From the NCBI GenBank assembly GCA_010015805.1, contig ML978125.1, forward strand, positions 682,001 to 746,000: 64,000 bases of DNA. Direction: 5' to 3'. Positions 20,205 through 32,220 of the stretch are shown here, piece by piece. A program made the position numbers and the translations under genes. The stretch is from Rhizodiscina lignyota. Lineage: Eukaryota; Ascomycota; Dothideomycetes; Aulographales; Rhizodiscinaceae. Position 1 is the first letter of the stretch. Each line of letters starts with the position of its first letter. Under the pieces are notes generated by a model. It made no database searches. It was not told the DNA's origin and worked only from the letters and a program-made list of their open reading frames with translations.

Positions 20205-22580
20205 ATGGCTCTTCCGAATGGTGCTCAGACCTTTGCTGGTCGTCTTGCAACCTTTGAAGCAGTGCATCATATGCCAAAGCGACGCGCCTCCAACAACAAG
20301 AAGAAAGGACCATCAACGTTAACATGGCCCACCACAGCACCGACAGCCGAAGACGTAGGTCGAATCTGCTGAAAAATATACGACGTGAGACTGATATAAT
20401 TGATCAGATGGCTCGAGCCGGATTCTTCTACAAACCTCAAGCGACGAACCCAGATAACGTGATGTGCTTCGTGTGCCAGCGACAGCTCGATGGATGGGAG
20501 CCCGGGGACAACCCTGCCTTTGAACACTTCACGCACTCGCGTGACTGTGGGTGGGCAATCAATGTCAGCATAGCACAGAGAAATGGCGATGCAAATCGCG
20601 TCGACGAAGATCCTATGCACGACAGACTGGTTCAGGCGCGGAAGGCTACCTTCTTAGGAAGCTGGCCGCACGAACACAAGAAGGGATGGAAGTGCAAGAC
20701 ACAAAAGGTCATACTTTGTGCCCACTAAACAGTTAGAAAAAAGCTAACAGGAGGGACAGATGGTCGAAGCTGGCTGGTGTTATGATCCAAGTCCAGAGTA
20801 CGACGACGGTGTCACCTGCTTTTACTGTAACCTCTCGCTGGACGGCTGGGAGCCAAAGGACAATCCACTTGACGAACATCAGAAGCGATCGCCTGACTGC
20901 CCCTTCTTTGATCTCGTTGAGCAGCATGCTGCGACTCGAGAACCGAAGAAAGGCAAGAAAGGACGTGGTTCCGCGGCATCAAAAGCTTCAAGACTATCTA
21001 CTCAGTCGAATCTGACAGTGATGACAGATGCGCCCTCCATGACATCCCTCGGTGAGGGACCAGCTGGAGAAGATGACAGCGTGCTCACTACGGCAACGAC
21101 CGCGTCAAAGGCTACAAAGGGTCGCAAAGGTGCTGGGAGGGCAAAGGCAGCGGCAAAGGGTGCCAAGCGTGGTACACGCAGCAAAAAGACGTCCACTGCA
21201 ACCGTGGAAGAGGCGCAGCCCCAAACGATGGACCTCGACCTCGAAGAACCTGACGCCGAAGCGACTCCCGAGCCTCCAAAGAGAGCTACTAGACGGAATA
21301 CAAAGCAGGATAGTTCGCTTGTGGATGTAACCACTGCAAGTGCTGCTCCATCTCAGACACGAAAAACAACACGGACAAAGGCTTCAAAAGCGAAGGCAGA
21401 GGAGCGGCTGAGCGATGATCAGAGCCAACTACAAGAGGAATTCCGTGCAGCCTTGGAAGCTTCAAAGATGCCATTGAACTCACGCGAGGGGACGCCGAAA
21501 GCTACACGAGGTACAAAACGTACTAGTGACGGTGTACCTAAATTGGATTCGTCTGTTGTTATTCTGGATGCCCCACCAGAACATCTGGAGTATCTGTGGA
21601 GCCCTGGGAAAGCTGAAAAGGGCAAAAGCCCAAACGCCTATGTGTTATCGAAGGTTCAACTTCAGTCACAGCCAGATCAAGAACCGCAGGATCTACCTGC
21701 GACAAAAACGACAGGACGCCTCCGTGCAAATTCCAAAGCTAAGCGTGGCAAGAAGAAGGCAGCAGAAGAAGTGTCTACGGTGGTTGAGCCTGAGGAACTG
21801 CCCGAAGAAGAGCTTCTACAACCTGAAGAGATGACACTGGACCCTTCTCCTGCACCAGCGCCAGCTACAAAGCAGACACCCTCTCCCCAGAAGGACTCAT
21901 CGGCTTCACCTCCTCCGCCAACTCCCACACCTGCGCGAATCGCGCCATCATCTGTGCACCGATCCTCTCCAATTCTCCCACGTATCTCGAACATCGCCAA
22001 ACAGCCAGAGCGTACTCCATCGGCCTCGCCACAATCTTCTGACGCGGAGAATCGGCCTCCTCCATCTCACCCTCCGAAGTCGGCTCGCCAGCCTCTTGCA
22101 TCAGCTTCATCTAATAGACAGACCACTCGCATTCCCCTCGCAGCGAGTACGCCAACCGCGAGCCCTTCCAAGCGAAACGTACTCGCCGGACTCATTTCCT
22201 CCCTCCCCTGGACCGCTGCCGACTTGGAGACAGTGTTCGCCCCTTCACCCACTAGCAAAGCTGGCCGCTCATCAGGCTTCGGCTTCGGATCTGCTTCTGC
22301 TTTGACTGAGCAAGACAAGGAAAACCAAACCATTTTGGACAAGCTAGCCGCTGACCTTCAGAGCCCAGAGAAGGGAAGGCTCGCATTGGAAGAAGTGGTT
22401 AAGAAAGTAAAAGAGGCGCTCACGAGCCCAGAGAAGAAGATGAGCGTGGAGGAGTGGGTGAAGTATAACGCGCAGAGAGGAGAGGAGAAATTGAGAGGGG
22501 AGTGTGAGAGGCTTGTGAGTATATTTGAAAAAGAAGGTGGGAGAGCTCTGAGGACACTTGAGGGTTTGGAGTGCGTATAG
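20205..22580 (+). CDS. bir1: Bir1/survivin-type protein with two BIR domains
   Basis: The model is 20205-20354, 20408-20707 and 20760-22580, giving 756 residues. Two BIR zinc folds sit at about 10-95 (CFVCQ with H and C partners, ending HTHSRDCGW-like) and 125-195 (CFYCN...DEHQKRSPDC). A long disordered, Lys/Ser/Pro-rich region follows, with AT-hook-like RGTRSKK patches and many SP/TP sites. A conserved helical C-terminus (about 690-756, EEWVKYNAQRGEEKLR) closes the protein. Fungal Bir1 is the survivin subunit of the chromosomal passenger complex with Ipl1/Aurora and Sli15/INCENP and works at centromeres and the spindle, not as a caspase inhibitor. The SP/TP sites fit known Cdk control of Bir1, which here is inference. 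Confidence 0.9.
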
Positions 22581-22916
22581 AACCGCGTATGAATTTGATG
22601 TCCAACGTATATTGTGCATATCTGGTGTTAGCGGTTGGCGTCTCGGGATCGATGACAACGGAATAACGATTTCAATCGCGCGTATGAGGTGCTTCTTGGG
22701 TGGAGTATAGAGCTGTTAGGCAAAAGTCCAGATAATTGATGATTTTGGTCGTCTTCATCGTTTTCGTTGTGACCTAGCAGTCTACAAAAAAAATTGGTGG
22801 TGCTCTTACCATCAGCTCGAGGGCCACTATGAGTCAAACCCGACTTCGGAGGTACAAAACCAAAACTTTATGCTCCCATTCAACAAACTCCAATTGAACA
22901 GCCACCCAATAATAAG
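22581..22916. other. Intergenic, 336 bp
   Basis: It lies between Bir1 and His5, both on plus, and holds the His5 promoter. No Gcn4/Cpc1-type TGACTC box stands out: the closest is TGAGTCA at about 22831, which is a full palindromic Cpc1-like site about 85 bp before the His5 start. Confidence 0.55.
22831..22837. promoter_or_regulatory. Candidate Cpc1/Gcn4 site upstream of His5
   Basis: The heptamer TGAGTCA (reading across CTATGAGTCAAACC) is the consensus Gcn4/Cpc1 core, and histidine genes are classical general-control targets. One seven-base match can be chance, so this is only a candidate. Confidence 0.5.
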
Positions 22917-24546
22917 ATGACGCGGAAAAGTGCATTCAACCTCGAAACATGCACGAGACCGAACATACTGTCTTTACAGCCATACCGATGTGCCAGGGAG
23001 TAAGTATTCGTTGCAATGCTCATTTGCAGTCACACCCCAACTACGATTGAGAGTAGTCAGGCTGACGTCGACATACAGCGACTATCAAGATGATGGAACG
23101 AATATACTGCTAGATGCGAATGAAAATGCGTATGGGCCTGGGTTAGACCTTGATGAGCGAGGGCATCTGAAGAGTCAGAATGGGGAGAATGGTGCCGCGG
23201 AGGTTAACGCGGACATTGACTTGAACGGGTTGCATCGCTATCCCGATCCGTAAGTTCTTCAATTGACTGTTGATCTGTATCTCTATCCAAGAAGACCAAT
23301 ACATTTTCACGGCGTCTCATCTGACAGTCTGTCTTCATCGCTGCTGTTTTTCCAAAGTCATGGTAATATCTGCTCTTCGTCTCACATCATTACATTAAAT
23401 TCCACTCGCATATACTCAATTCCTAGAACTTCAACTCCATTGTTTCCACCGAATTAACACTAATAATGCCCATACAGTCATCAAGAACCCCTCAAATCCT
23501 TGCTGTGCAAACTCCGTACTACTCACGCCCACACCACCAAAACGCTCACGCCCGCAAATCTCTTCGTCGGCGTCGGCTCTGACGAAGCCATCGACGCTCT
23601 GCTGCGCTGTTTCTGCGTCCCCGGCCATGATTCCATCCTAACCTGCCCACCTACATACGGCATGTACGCGGTCTCCGCCGTCGTCAACGACGTCTCCATC
23701 AAGCCCGTACCGCTGCTCGTCGACAACAACTTCGAGCCCGACGTCGCCACCATCACGTCCACACTCAGTTCCAACCCGAGCATCAAGATGGTGTACCTGT
23801 GCAGTCCCGGCAATCCAACGGGTGCTTTGATCCCCAAAGCCGCGGTTGAAGCGATCCTCGCGCACCCAACATGGAACGGAGTCGTGGTCGTTGACGAAGC
23901 ATATATCGACTTTGCGTCTTCACCGTCCGCGTCTCTGGCCGAGCTGGTGACCGAGTATCCCAACCTCGTCGTCATGCAGACGCTCTCCAAAGCCTTCGGG
24001 CTCGCAGGCATCCGGCTGGGCGCAGCATTCACAAGTCCGGAAATCGCAAGGCTGCTGAACAGCCTCAAGGCGCCGTATAACGTCTCAAGCCCTACATCTC
24101 AGCTCGCCATGGCAGCGCTCTCGCCGCAGAACCTCGCTGTCTCGCGCAGGAAAATCGAGCTGCTTTTGAAGCAGCGAGACAGGCTTGTGCAAGAGTTACC
24201 GAAGATCCCGGGGATCGGAAGGTTCAGGGGCGGCTTTGAAGCGAACTTTCTGCTGGTGGAGATGCTCTCTGCACCGAAAGAGAACGGAGGGAAGCCAAGC
24301 AATGAGGTTGCGCTGAAGGTGTATGAGCGGTTAGCTGAACTGAGGCACATGGTTGTGAGGTTTAGAGGTAAAGAGCTAGGGTGCACGGGATGCTTGAGGG
24401 TAACGGTGGGCACGGAGAACGAGGTCACAAAGTTTTTGGCAGAGATCAAGTCTGTGTTGGAGGATATATATGACGAGGGCGAAAGCAAAGGCGTTAGAAA
24501 GGACGAAGAGAAGAAAGAGAAAGATGCTAATGGTGTTGTTGCTTGA
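22917..24546 (+). CDS. his5: Histidinol-phosphate aminotransferase
   Basis: The model is 22917-22999, 23079-23249 and 23478-24546, giving 440 residues. It is the class-II fold-type-I PLP aminotransferase that converts imidazole-acetol phosphate plus glutamate to histidinol phosphate, in the cytosol. Landmarks are LLDANENAYGP near residue 40, LHRYPDP, FVGVGSDEAID, CSPGNPTG, the VVVDEAYIDF motif and the PLP lysine in TLSKAFGLAGIRLG, with the FRGGFEANF block near the end. Intron 2 is 228 nt, longer than most here. The last about 25 residues are Lys/Glu-rich and probably disordered. The Cpc1-like TGAGTCA upstream suggests general amino-acid control. Confidence 0.95.
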
Positions 24547-24690
24547 ATTTTCTCACTATTCGATTTTATGTCTTGGTAGACATATCGGAAAATAGACAGC
24601 TACTGAAAAGTATTTTATGCGTGTACTACGATGTTCTCAACATTCTTCACATTGTGGGAACTTCCCAGATCCGTCGCCTGAACTAATACA

Positions 24691-27157
24691 TCATGAGTCG
24701 AGCGTGAACCGGTTTAGATACTTGAACGTCCTCAAACCTTCAAGAACGTTTCCTGTAAGGTTAGTACCACTGACGCCAAAGACGCCAGGTCCGCTCTTGA
24801 TGCCAGCAGCAGCAAGCACTGCGCTATCCGCAGCAACTGGCTTTCCAAACCTGTACGCATCAAGAAGAATCTGCATCGGACGACCCGCCGGATACAGAGT
24901 TGATGAAGTATTAGTACGGCCCATGAGAATTGAGTCAGCGCTGGGATCAACGACCACAGCATCGAAATTGGTGGCATCACTGGCAGAATAAGTCTGGCCA
25001 ACATCGCTTCCAAGAGTCGGCGCAACGACAACGAGGCTGACCTTCGCATCCGAGAGGGCCGATTGTAGTCCTGAAGCAACGGTAGACCCGCTGGTCGTCA
25101 AGTAACCCACACTAAGCCCGTCCAAGCGCTTCAATGGGGTGCCGAACGTTCCCACATCAGTCGTCTTGTTATTATGATAGAAAGTCGGATCCGGCGCCGG
25201 TGCCTCCATACCAAGTGCTTCACCTACGCGAACAGCAAGATCATGGTCCACGCGATTAAGCTGTGTCAGAACATTCTGCTTCACGACCGTGCTTGTAATA
25301 TGACTCGCCTCGAAGCGCATGGCATTAATGAGGAACTGCTGCTCCGCGGGAATGAGTGAGTTGAAGAACAGGCGGGGCTGGGAATAGACATCCGAGAAGG
25401 TCGAAGAGACACTGCGCACGAGCTTGCCAGATGCGGCGCGGTTAGGGGCGGTAAAGAAGCCATTGCCGACTGTCTGGTTCGCCTGCTTTGGGCTACCATT
25501 GTTGAGCGTATTCGGCGTGTAGGGGTACTTGTTGCTCGGGATGAAAAACTGCGAGGCCCCATCGCGGTTGTTGTTGTGCCAAGGTATGCGCGGCTGATTG
25601 ATGGGCAGCTGCTCGAAGTTGGGGCCGCCATTGCGATTTAATTGCGTGTCGAGGTAAGAAAAGATGCGTCCTTGAAGGAGCGGATCTTCCGTAAAGTCAA
25701 TTCCTCTTACTATGTGGCCGGGTTGGAACTAAAAAGCATCAATAGTCAGCTGCACGTGTATTTGGAAGTGTTGTCGTATATGCAGAAATATTCGGAAGCT
25801 ACTTACCATTATTTGTTCCGTTTCGGCGAAATAGTTTATGGGATTGCGGTTAAGCGTCAGCTTTCCGATTGGGGTAAGAGGGACCAGCTCCACTGGGACA
25901 ATCTTCGTCGGATCGAGGAGATCAAATCCGAACCTTAATTGATCCTCCTCGGACATTATCTGCACATTTAACTGGGAAAATGTTAGCAGTGGATCTTGAT
26001 AATCGACGCAGGAATTAGGTATGGCATGCAGTGAGAAAAGACGTAAGCTGAGCAGGGATTGTGAAATGTGGAGGTTGGGGATCGAGCTTATTTCTAGGGT
26101 TAATTCTCACCTCCCACTCCGGGAACATTCCGGATTCAATTGCATCCCAGAGGTCTTGTCTGTGATAATCGCCATTCTTTCCCTGCACGGCTTGAGCTTC
26201 CTCCCACACAAGGCTTGCTCTGCCCTGCATGGACTTCCAATGAAACTTGACAAGCTTTGTGCTGCCATCCTCCGTGACGAAGCGGAATGTGTGTATGCCA
26301 AAGCCATCCATATGCCTGAAAGAACGGACAATGCCATTACCAGCCATTGCCCAGAACAAGGTGTGCAGAGAACTTGGCTGGCCGCTGAAAAAATCCCATG
26401 CAGTATCATGAGCAGTGGCGGCTTGCGGAATCTCTCTGTCCGGCTGCGGCTTGACAGCATGAATGAGATCGGGGAATAGGATTGCATCCTGGATGAAGAA
26501 AATTGGAATATTGTTCCCCACAATGTCTAAACGCCTCAAATCAGCAAACGGGGCCGAAATATTGGGGTTAGAGCGGCACGAACCGTAGTTACCCTCATCA
26601 GTGTAAAAGCGGGTAGCAAAACCGTGGACATCTCGGGCAGTATCGACACTGCCGCGAGAACCAGCGACAGTCGAGAATCGGATAAACACTGGAGTCTCCT
26701 TGCCAGCAGCACCGAGGAAAGAAGCGGCAGTGATATTTGACCAGTCAGCATATGATGTGAAGACTCCGTGTGCGCCTAGAAACGTCAGTGGTAAGACTAA
26801 GTTAGGTTAAAGCCTCAACATACCAGCTCCGCGAGCATGAACAGCACGCTCTGGTACGCGCTCGTGATCAAAGTGCTGGATCTTTTGACGGAATATAAAG
26901 TCTTCAAGTAAAGTAGGACCTCTATCGCCAGCGCTCAGGCTGTTCTGATCAGCAATTGGACCGCCAACATCAGAGGTGATGAAGGTATCATTGTCGTCGA
27001 TGGTGAATTTATCCAGAAACTCTGCGGTAGACTCTGGCTCTGCTCTTCGCTGCAAGTGATCTGGGGGAGCATCGCGGCCAGCAAGTTGTCCTGACATATA
27101 AGGACAACCTTGAGCTGCCACGACGGCTGCAAAGATGGAAGACTTGAGAAGAAGCAT
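24691..27157 (-). CDS. Secreted large-subunit catalase (clade 2)
   Basis: The model is 27157-26824, 26775-26584, 26526-26111, 25971-25807 and 25728-24691, giving 714 residues, with all phases consistent. A signal peptide ([17 protein letters not shown]) is followed by a likely Kex2 site (QRRAEPES) near residue 37, as in CatB-type enzymes. The distal His motif [13 protein letters not shown], the Asn loop [13 protein letters not shown] and the proximal heme Tyr in [10 protein letters not shown] are all present. After the catalase core, the last about 160 residues form the DJ-1/PfpI-like flavodoxin domain found only in large-subunit catalases. It breaks down hydrogen peroxide in the wall or medium. 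The second intron (57 nt) lies in frame and can be misread as coding. The gene faces bleomycin hydrolase over 1.7 kb. Confidence 0.93.
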
Positions 27158-28839
27158 ACTGTTGACCAACGAGAGACAAGCAATTGGAATGACACAGGAA
27201 GCGTGTGGACGGATGAAAGGAATAGAGCAGGGAATTTATACGATTCTGCAAACTCCATTTACCGGGCTATGTCAATCTCTCTAGAGAGCGAGCATGGTTC
27301 CGGCAATGAGGCTCCATCCGGATAAGGCCAAGGTTGATCATGCCATCATGCCACTGTGGAAACGAGCGGAGACAATGACAACGACCCCAATCGATGCTCC
27401 GATCTGGCCGCATGTAGCTGATTAATGGGGGGCAACACGCCAAAATAAAGTGTTCGGACGTAGGTATTCGTGGTGAGATCATGCCCACAAGATGCTCGTC
27501 CTTACGATGGCGTGCAAGGAAAAATGAGACTGGACCATATGGGCAAGCCACAGCTAGATAGGGAAGCCGATCCAGCAATGCAGAATAAACTAGACACGCT
27601 GTGAAACCAAAACTACCAAGGCCAGAGACTCGGTTAGAAGCAAGTTGCAATCATTTTGCTGAAGCGGAGAGACCGATATCGCCCGATGAGATGTTAGGTT
27701 GCAGAAATCGGAACAAAGCCATTAGGGACGACAAAGCCGCGCAAGGCAATACTGAGATGCGAAGAGAGCGAAACGACGCCCCGCCCGTAAACGTCCCGCC
27801 TAGCTGCACAGTAATAGTGCAAAAAGTAGGGAAGCTGGCGTGTTATCCTGCACTGAGAATCCGCAGCGTCCGCAGGGTAAGCTCGCCATGCTCCGTCTCC
27901 ACAGAACAAACATGGGAGGAGAAAACGTGGCCCGGGATTAAGAAATGTGGAGGTCCTTCTACCTTCTAATCACCAAGCCTAGGCCCAGTGTTGGACGTTC
28001 AATAGCCATCACGGGAGAAGCACTGTTGTATCGTCATAAGACGCATACTCCCCTATCTTCGAGCTGTGGAGGTCGATATCGGTGCGACGTCGATTGACCT
28101 GGAGCTTCCAAGTTCTAGGCGCGCGGAGTGTTGACGGGCAATCCTGTCGTGCAACTGCTCAGCCGCCTTCACGACTTCGGCAGATCCAATGCTGGGATTG
28201 CCATCACGGCAAAGGGGAGTCGATGGTAGATTGTGTTGTTTCTCATTTTCCGCGGCGAGGCCATATCACTCGCGCAGAGCCTAGAGGCCGAGATGGACTG
28301 GTGGATCACGTGATGGTGTCGCCACACAGGGACTGGGCGCTGAATGATTCCGAATGACGAATAATGACGCAGGAAAGGGAGCCGAAGGCCTAAGACGATG
28401 CATAGGTATTCAGCTTCGTTGCAGGATGAGAAGAGAATGGTGTTGGAGTCTGAAGGAGGGCAGGGGTTGGCCTCCCATGCTAGGTTTCGAGAGGAGCTCC
28501 TTTGACGTGTCGACACCTTTGGCGGAAGCATCACCATCAGAAATGGGACTGTACCCATAATATCGATTTTGCGTGTTTTGCGCATTTGCGCATCGAGAAC
28601 TTATGTCTCCTGATCGAGCCACGACGTGGGAGTTCCAGTTGAAGACACGATAAGGCAACCATATTCAAATGCCCGATAAGGCAGGTGGCGCGAGCTCAAT
28701 CACCACCCCACCAAGGTATCCTCATCACGTATGCCTCTCCACCCTTCCCTTTCCTCCACCCTAGATCTCCAGCCCTATCTATCTTCTCCACCCGCATTCC
28801 ACGCGTAGGTGAGCTGAACTATCGACTTGTCCCATCGCC
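27158..28839. other. Intergenic, 1.7 kb, divergent
   Basis: This is the long shared upstream region of the catalase and bleomycin-hydrolase genes. It has open frames up to about 138 codons without recognisable sequence. It may hold stress-response elements for the catalase, but I saw no repeated motif I could name. Confidence 0.55.
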
Positions 28840-30440
28840 ATGGGTGCCGCACCATCACGAGAGGAACCGCTTATGGAGAAGCTCGACCTCGGGGACCGCA
28901 AGAACGCTTTGCAGCAACTACGAGCCGTACAACAGGACTTGGAGAGTCAATATGTCCTCGTAGAGAAGTCCATGCCACCACCAAAGTACAGGCAGATCTA
29001 TCCACAAGCTCAGCGCCAGACCGATGTCTCCATTGAAGCGACGGAGGAGTGGCAGAAAGAACTGCTAGAGAATCCGAAGGTAATCAATATATAAAACCCG
29101 TGTCCTTGAAGCCATTCCATTGATATACTGTATAGAACCGGCTCGCTTTATCAGCTCTTTCCACTAATGCAGCAAACGACGTCCTCTCCTCCCGCTCCGC
29201 TGCCATCTCCGACACGCAAATCTTCAATATTAAGATCCCCCATGAAGGCTCCCCAGTTACGAACCAGCGCAGCTCCGGCCGCTGTTGGCTATTTGCCAGC
29301 ACGAATGTCTTCCGTGTGGCCATAATGAACAAATACAAGCTTGAGTCCTTTGAGCTCAGCCAGGCGTACCTCTTCTTTTGGGACAAGCTCGAAAAGGCCA
29401 ACTATTTCCTCGAGAACATTCTGGATACGGTCGACGAGTCGTTGGATGGCCGTCTTGTCCAAGAACTGGTTCATTCATCATTCTCTGATGGAGGCCAGTG
29501 GGACATGGCCGCCAATGTTGTGGCCAAATATGGCCTTGTCCCTCAAGTGCTCTATCCGGACAGTTTCAACGCAATGAACTCCGGCACTATGAATCGCCTC
29601 ATTATCAACAAATTACGCGAGTATGCGCTCCGCCTCCGAGAAATGGCCCAATCATCTGACCCGTCTATCCGGTCCTCCCTGCAAGGTGCAAAGACCAAAA
29701 TGCTACAGGAAGTTCACCTTATGCTTACAATCATGCTTGGCCCACCGCCAAGCCCCTCGAAAGAGTTTACTTGGGACTTCTACGATAAGGACAAGAAGTA
29801 CCATTCCATCACAGCGACTCCCATCTCCTTTGCCTCGCAGCTCTCCGACCAATCTACCGTCCGCGCTTGCTCAGGCACAGACGTGAACAAGCTCTTCTCC
29901 CTTGTCAATGACCCGCGGAACTCCTATCTCACCCACCTCACTGTCTCACGCCTCGGCAACGTCTGGAATAGCCGCCCCATCACGTACGTCAACGTCGACA
30001 TGACGACCATGAAGAACGCTGCTATCGCCATGCTGCGTCGTGGGCTGCCAGTTTTCTTCGGCTGCGACGTAGGCAAGTACTCTGACTCTGCGCGCGGAAT
30101 CATGGACGTCGATCTCTACGACTACGAGCTCGCGTTCAACGTCAGCCTTGGTATGAACAAGGCAGAGAGGCTGCGAGTTGGTGAGAGTGCTATGACGCAT
30201 GCGATGGTACTGACCGCGGTTCATGTAGAGAAGGGGAAGCCTGTGAGGTGGAGAGTGGAGAATAGTTGGAGCGACACTGCTGGTACGAAGGGTTACTTCG
30301 TCATGAGTGATGCATGGATGGATGAGTTTACGTACCAGGTGGTTGTCGACCCGAGCTTTGTGAGTGAGGAAGTGAGGAAGGTGCTTAAACAGGAACCGAA
30401 GGTGCTGCCGTTGTGGGATCCTATGGGGGCATTGGCTTAG
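28840..30440 (+). CDS. blh1: Bleomycin hydrolase-type cysteine peptidase (C1B)
   Basis: The model is 28840-29079 joined to 29136-30440, giving 514 residues. Catalytic Cys is in QRSSGRCWLFAS (about residue 130), His in AMTHAMVLT and Asn in WRVENSWSD. The FxxWDKLEKANYFLE and EFTWDFYDKDKKYH blocks are typical. In yeast Blh1/Gal6 forms a hexameric barrel with the active sites inside, acts as an aminopeptidase and homocysteine-thiolactonase, and trims its own C-terminus. The sequence ends MGALA, as expected for that self-trimmed tail. The start sits in a good CCATGG context. The N-terminal extension of about 60 residues is usual for filamentous fungi. Confidence 0.95.
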
Positions 30441-30854
30441 ACCATGGCTCATTCAGATATGATACCACAACGATTTTGCTATACTCGAAGACGTGGTATG
30501 TATTTGAGGGCTATTCTGACTGTACGAGGGACGATGTTATCACGTAGATTATCACGACATGGAGTAAATGAACTCAATTGATGACATTATCTTTGCTCTG
30601 TTCGTAAGAGTGTATGTTGGCGTGTAGCCTTATTCATTTTGATCTGATCCGTGTGTCCGTGATTCCTTGACCTAGCAGTGTGCAGCCAGCCATGCAAGTC
30701 ATAAACGTTCCGTCCGATCCCATTGGAATAATGCCGCTAATTCAAAACCGCTGCTCCTCCATGCTGGTCGTATTTACAGATTTACTTCTTCTCCCGCATA
30801 TTGCCAATCCAGAGGCGCCTCCGAACCCCATGTACCTTATCCATCGTTTTGTTA
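30441..30854. other. Intergenic, 414 bp, convergent
   Basis: Bleomycin hydrolase and the E2 gene end towards each other. Nothing is seen but presumed 3' UTR sequence. Confidence 0.6.
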
Positions 30855-31373
30855 TCAACAACCCTCCTCTAAGCTATCCCTCACGCATTTCCGCACCCTC
30901 TTCTTAAACTCCTTCGGGTCACTCCGCCAAATACTCGCAGCCTCCACATTCGCCGGGCTCTCGTCGTTCGGACTGCTCAGCATGCTGATCACGCTCAACA
31001 AGATCGTCTCGGGGCTCTGCACAGGGCTCCACCGCTCGCTCGCGCTCTCGTATCCGTACTTGTCCTCCTCCGGCGGGTGCAGGATGCTGATGCACACCTC
31101 CCCGTTCGGATAGATGTTCGGGTGGAATATCGGCGTCTCGAACTTCATCTTGGGCGGCAGGAGAGGGTACTCGGTAGGGAACGAGAGGCGCGCGCGGAAG
31201 AAGCCTCCGCCGTAGAACGCGCAGTCGTCGCTTATCATGAGCATCACCTCCCACTCGAAGACGTTATCGCTCACGAGGCCGACCGAGATACCGGGGATGG
31301 CGTCCTTGTCGTTCTGCATGTGCTTGAGCTGGCGTGCTAGGAGACCCGCGGCGGCGGATGTGGACGAGGCCAT
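30855..31373 (-). CDS. Ubiquitin-conjugating enzyme E2, UBE2G1/Ubc15-like
   Basis: A single exon of 172 residues with a complete UBC fold. The HPN box (FHPNIYPNGEVCISIL) places the catalytic Cys near residue 99. The acidic insertion just after it (HPPEEDKYGYE..SERWSPV) defines the Ubc7/Cdc34/UBE2G class, and EEDKYGYE matches UBE2G1 better than Ubc7/UBE2G2. It passes ubiquitin from E1 to RING or HECT ligases, mostly building Lys48 chains. Whether it works in ER-associated decay cannot be told from sequence. The lack of introns is unusual for this E2 class. Confidence 0.92.
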   Translation of the reverse strand: MASSTSAAAGLLARQLKHMQNDKDAIPGISVGLVSDNVFEWEVMLMISDDCAFYGGGFFRARLSFPTEYPLLPPKMKFETPIFHPNIYPNGEVCISILHPPEEDKYGYESASERWSPVQSPETILLSVISMLSSPNDESPANVEAASIWRSDPKEFKKRVRKCVRDSLEEGC

Positions 31374-32220
31374 GATGGTAGTGGTGGTGAGAGGGCTTCG
31401 AGGATAGTTGTCCGTCGTCTACTGTTCGAGGACGAGGTGGGAATGCGAGGGTTCCTAGGGTGAGAGACTTGTGAGAGCGCGAAGTTCGCGAGCTTATGTA
31501 TGCCAGAAGGCGATAGAATGGTGAATTAGCACCTCTGTGACTTATACACGATGTTTATATGCAAGTATCAATGAAAGTGAGGCGGATAGTGTGATCCGAC
31601 CACGGGCCTGAGAATGCGGAGCGTGTTCGTGTATTGGTGAAGGCGAGAGCAGAAGTAGTCCTGTTACTTTTCGGAGCTACAACGCAGGCGTTGTCAAGAG
31701 AATGCTGGACTTGGGAGGTGGGAGTCAGTGTATGTCTTGGATACGGAAGCTCACATGAAGCTCGGAGCTAGGTGGGTCACATACTCTATGTCATCCCGAT
31801 GCGGAAGTCAGACTTAACAATGCACGTGCTTCTGATACTCGACTGCGAACTTCATCATGATCGCGGAAATAGGGTCGAACTTGGGAGAGGATGTGGTCTA
31901 GAAACATTCGTGTCTATGAGATTGACCTTGTACTTTCATACAACGTTCTACCGATGAATGCTCCTCGATCCAGCAGTCTCGAGAGCTCCAGAGTACTTCA
32001 GTTGTAAGCTCCTCAGTATTTAGCGTGAGCTCTTTGATCAACCATTGTAGAGCTCCTCGATTCATCAGTTGAGAGTCTTTTATCCACCAGTTAAAAGCTC
32101 TTCAGTATTCCGTCCAATAACAAGAATCACGCCGACAACGCCCTCCTGCGAGCGCCAAAATAAGAAAAAAACCCCGAAGCAAATATTTCTGGCCACTGCC
32201 TTGAAGATGCTTAAGACATC
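31374..32220. other. Intergenic, 847 bp, with a degenerate tandem repeat
   Basis: It lies between two minus-strand genes and contains the E2 promoter and a degenerate AGCTC-centred tandem array listed separately. No coding signal seen. Confidence 0.6.
31962..32112 (+). repeat. Degenerate tandem array with AGCTC(C/T)TC core
   Basis: About six imperfect units of roughly 22-30 bp, each with GAGCTCC, AGCTCCTCAG, AGCTCTTTGATCA, GAGCTCCTCGATTCATCAGTT or AAGCTCTTCAGTATT. Spacing is irregular and the units are too diverged for a recent satellite. Confidence 0.6.

Noticed and set aside
20760-22580. Treating the frame starting at 20760 as a complete gene
   Set aside because: It lacks the first BIR. 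Two upstream exons join in phase and supply the missing zinc fold.
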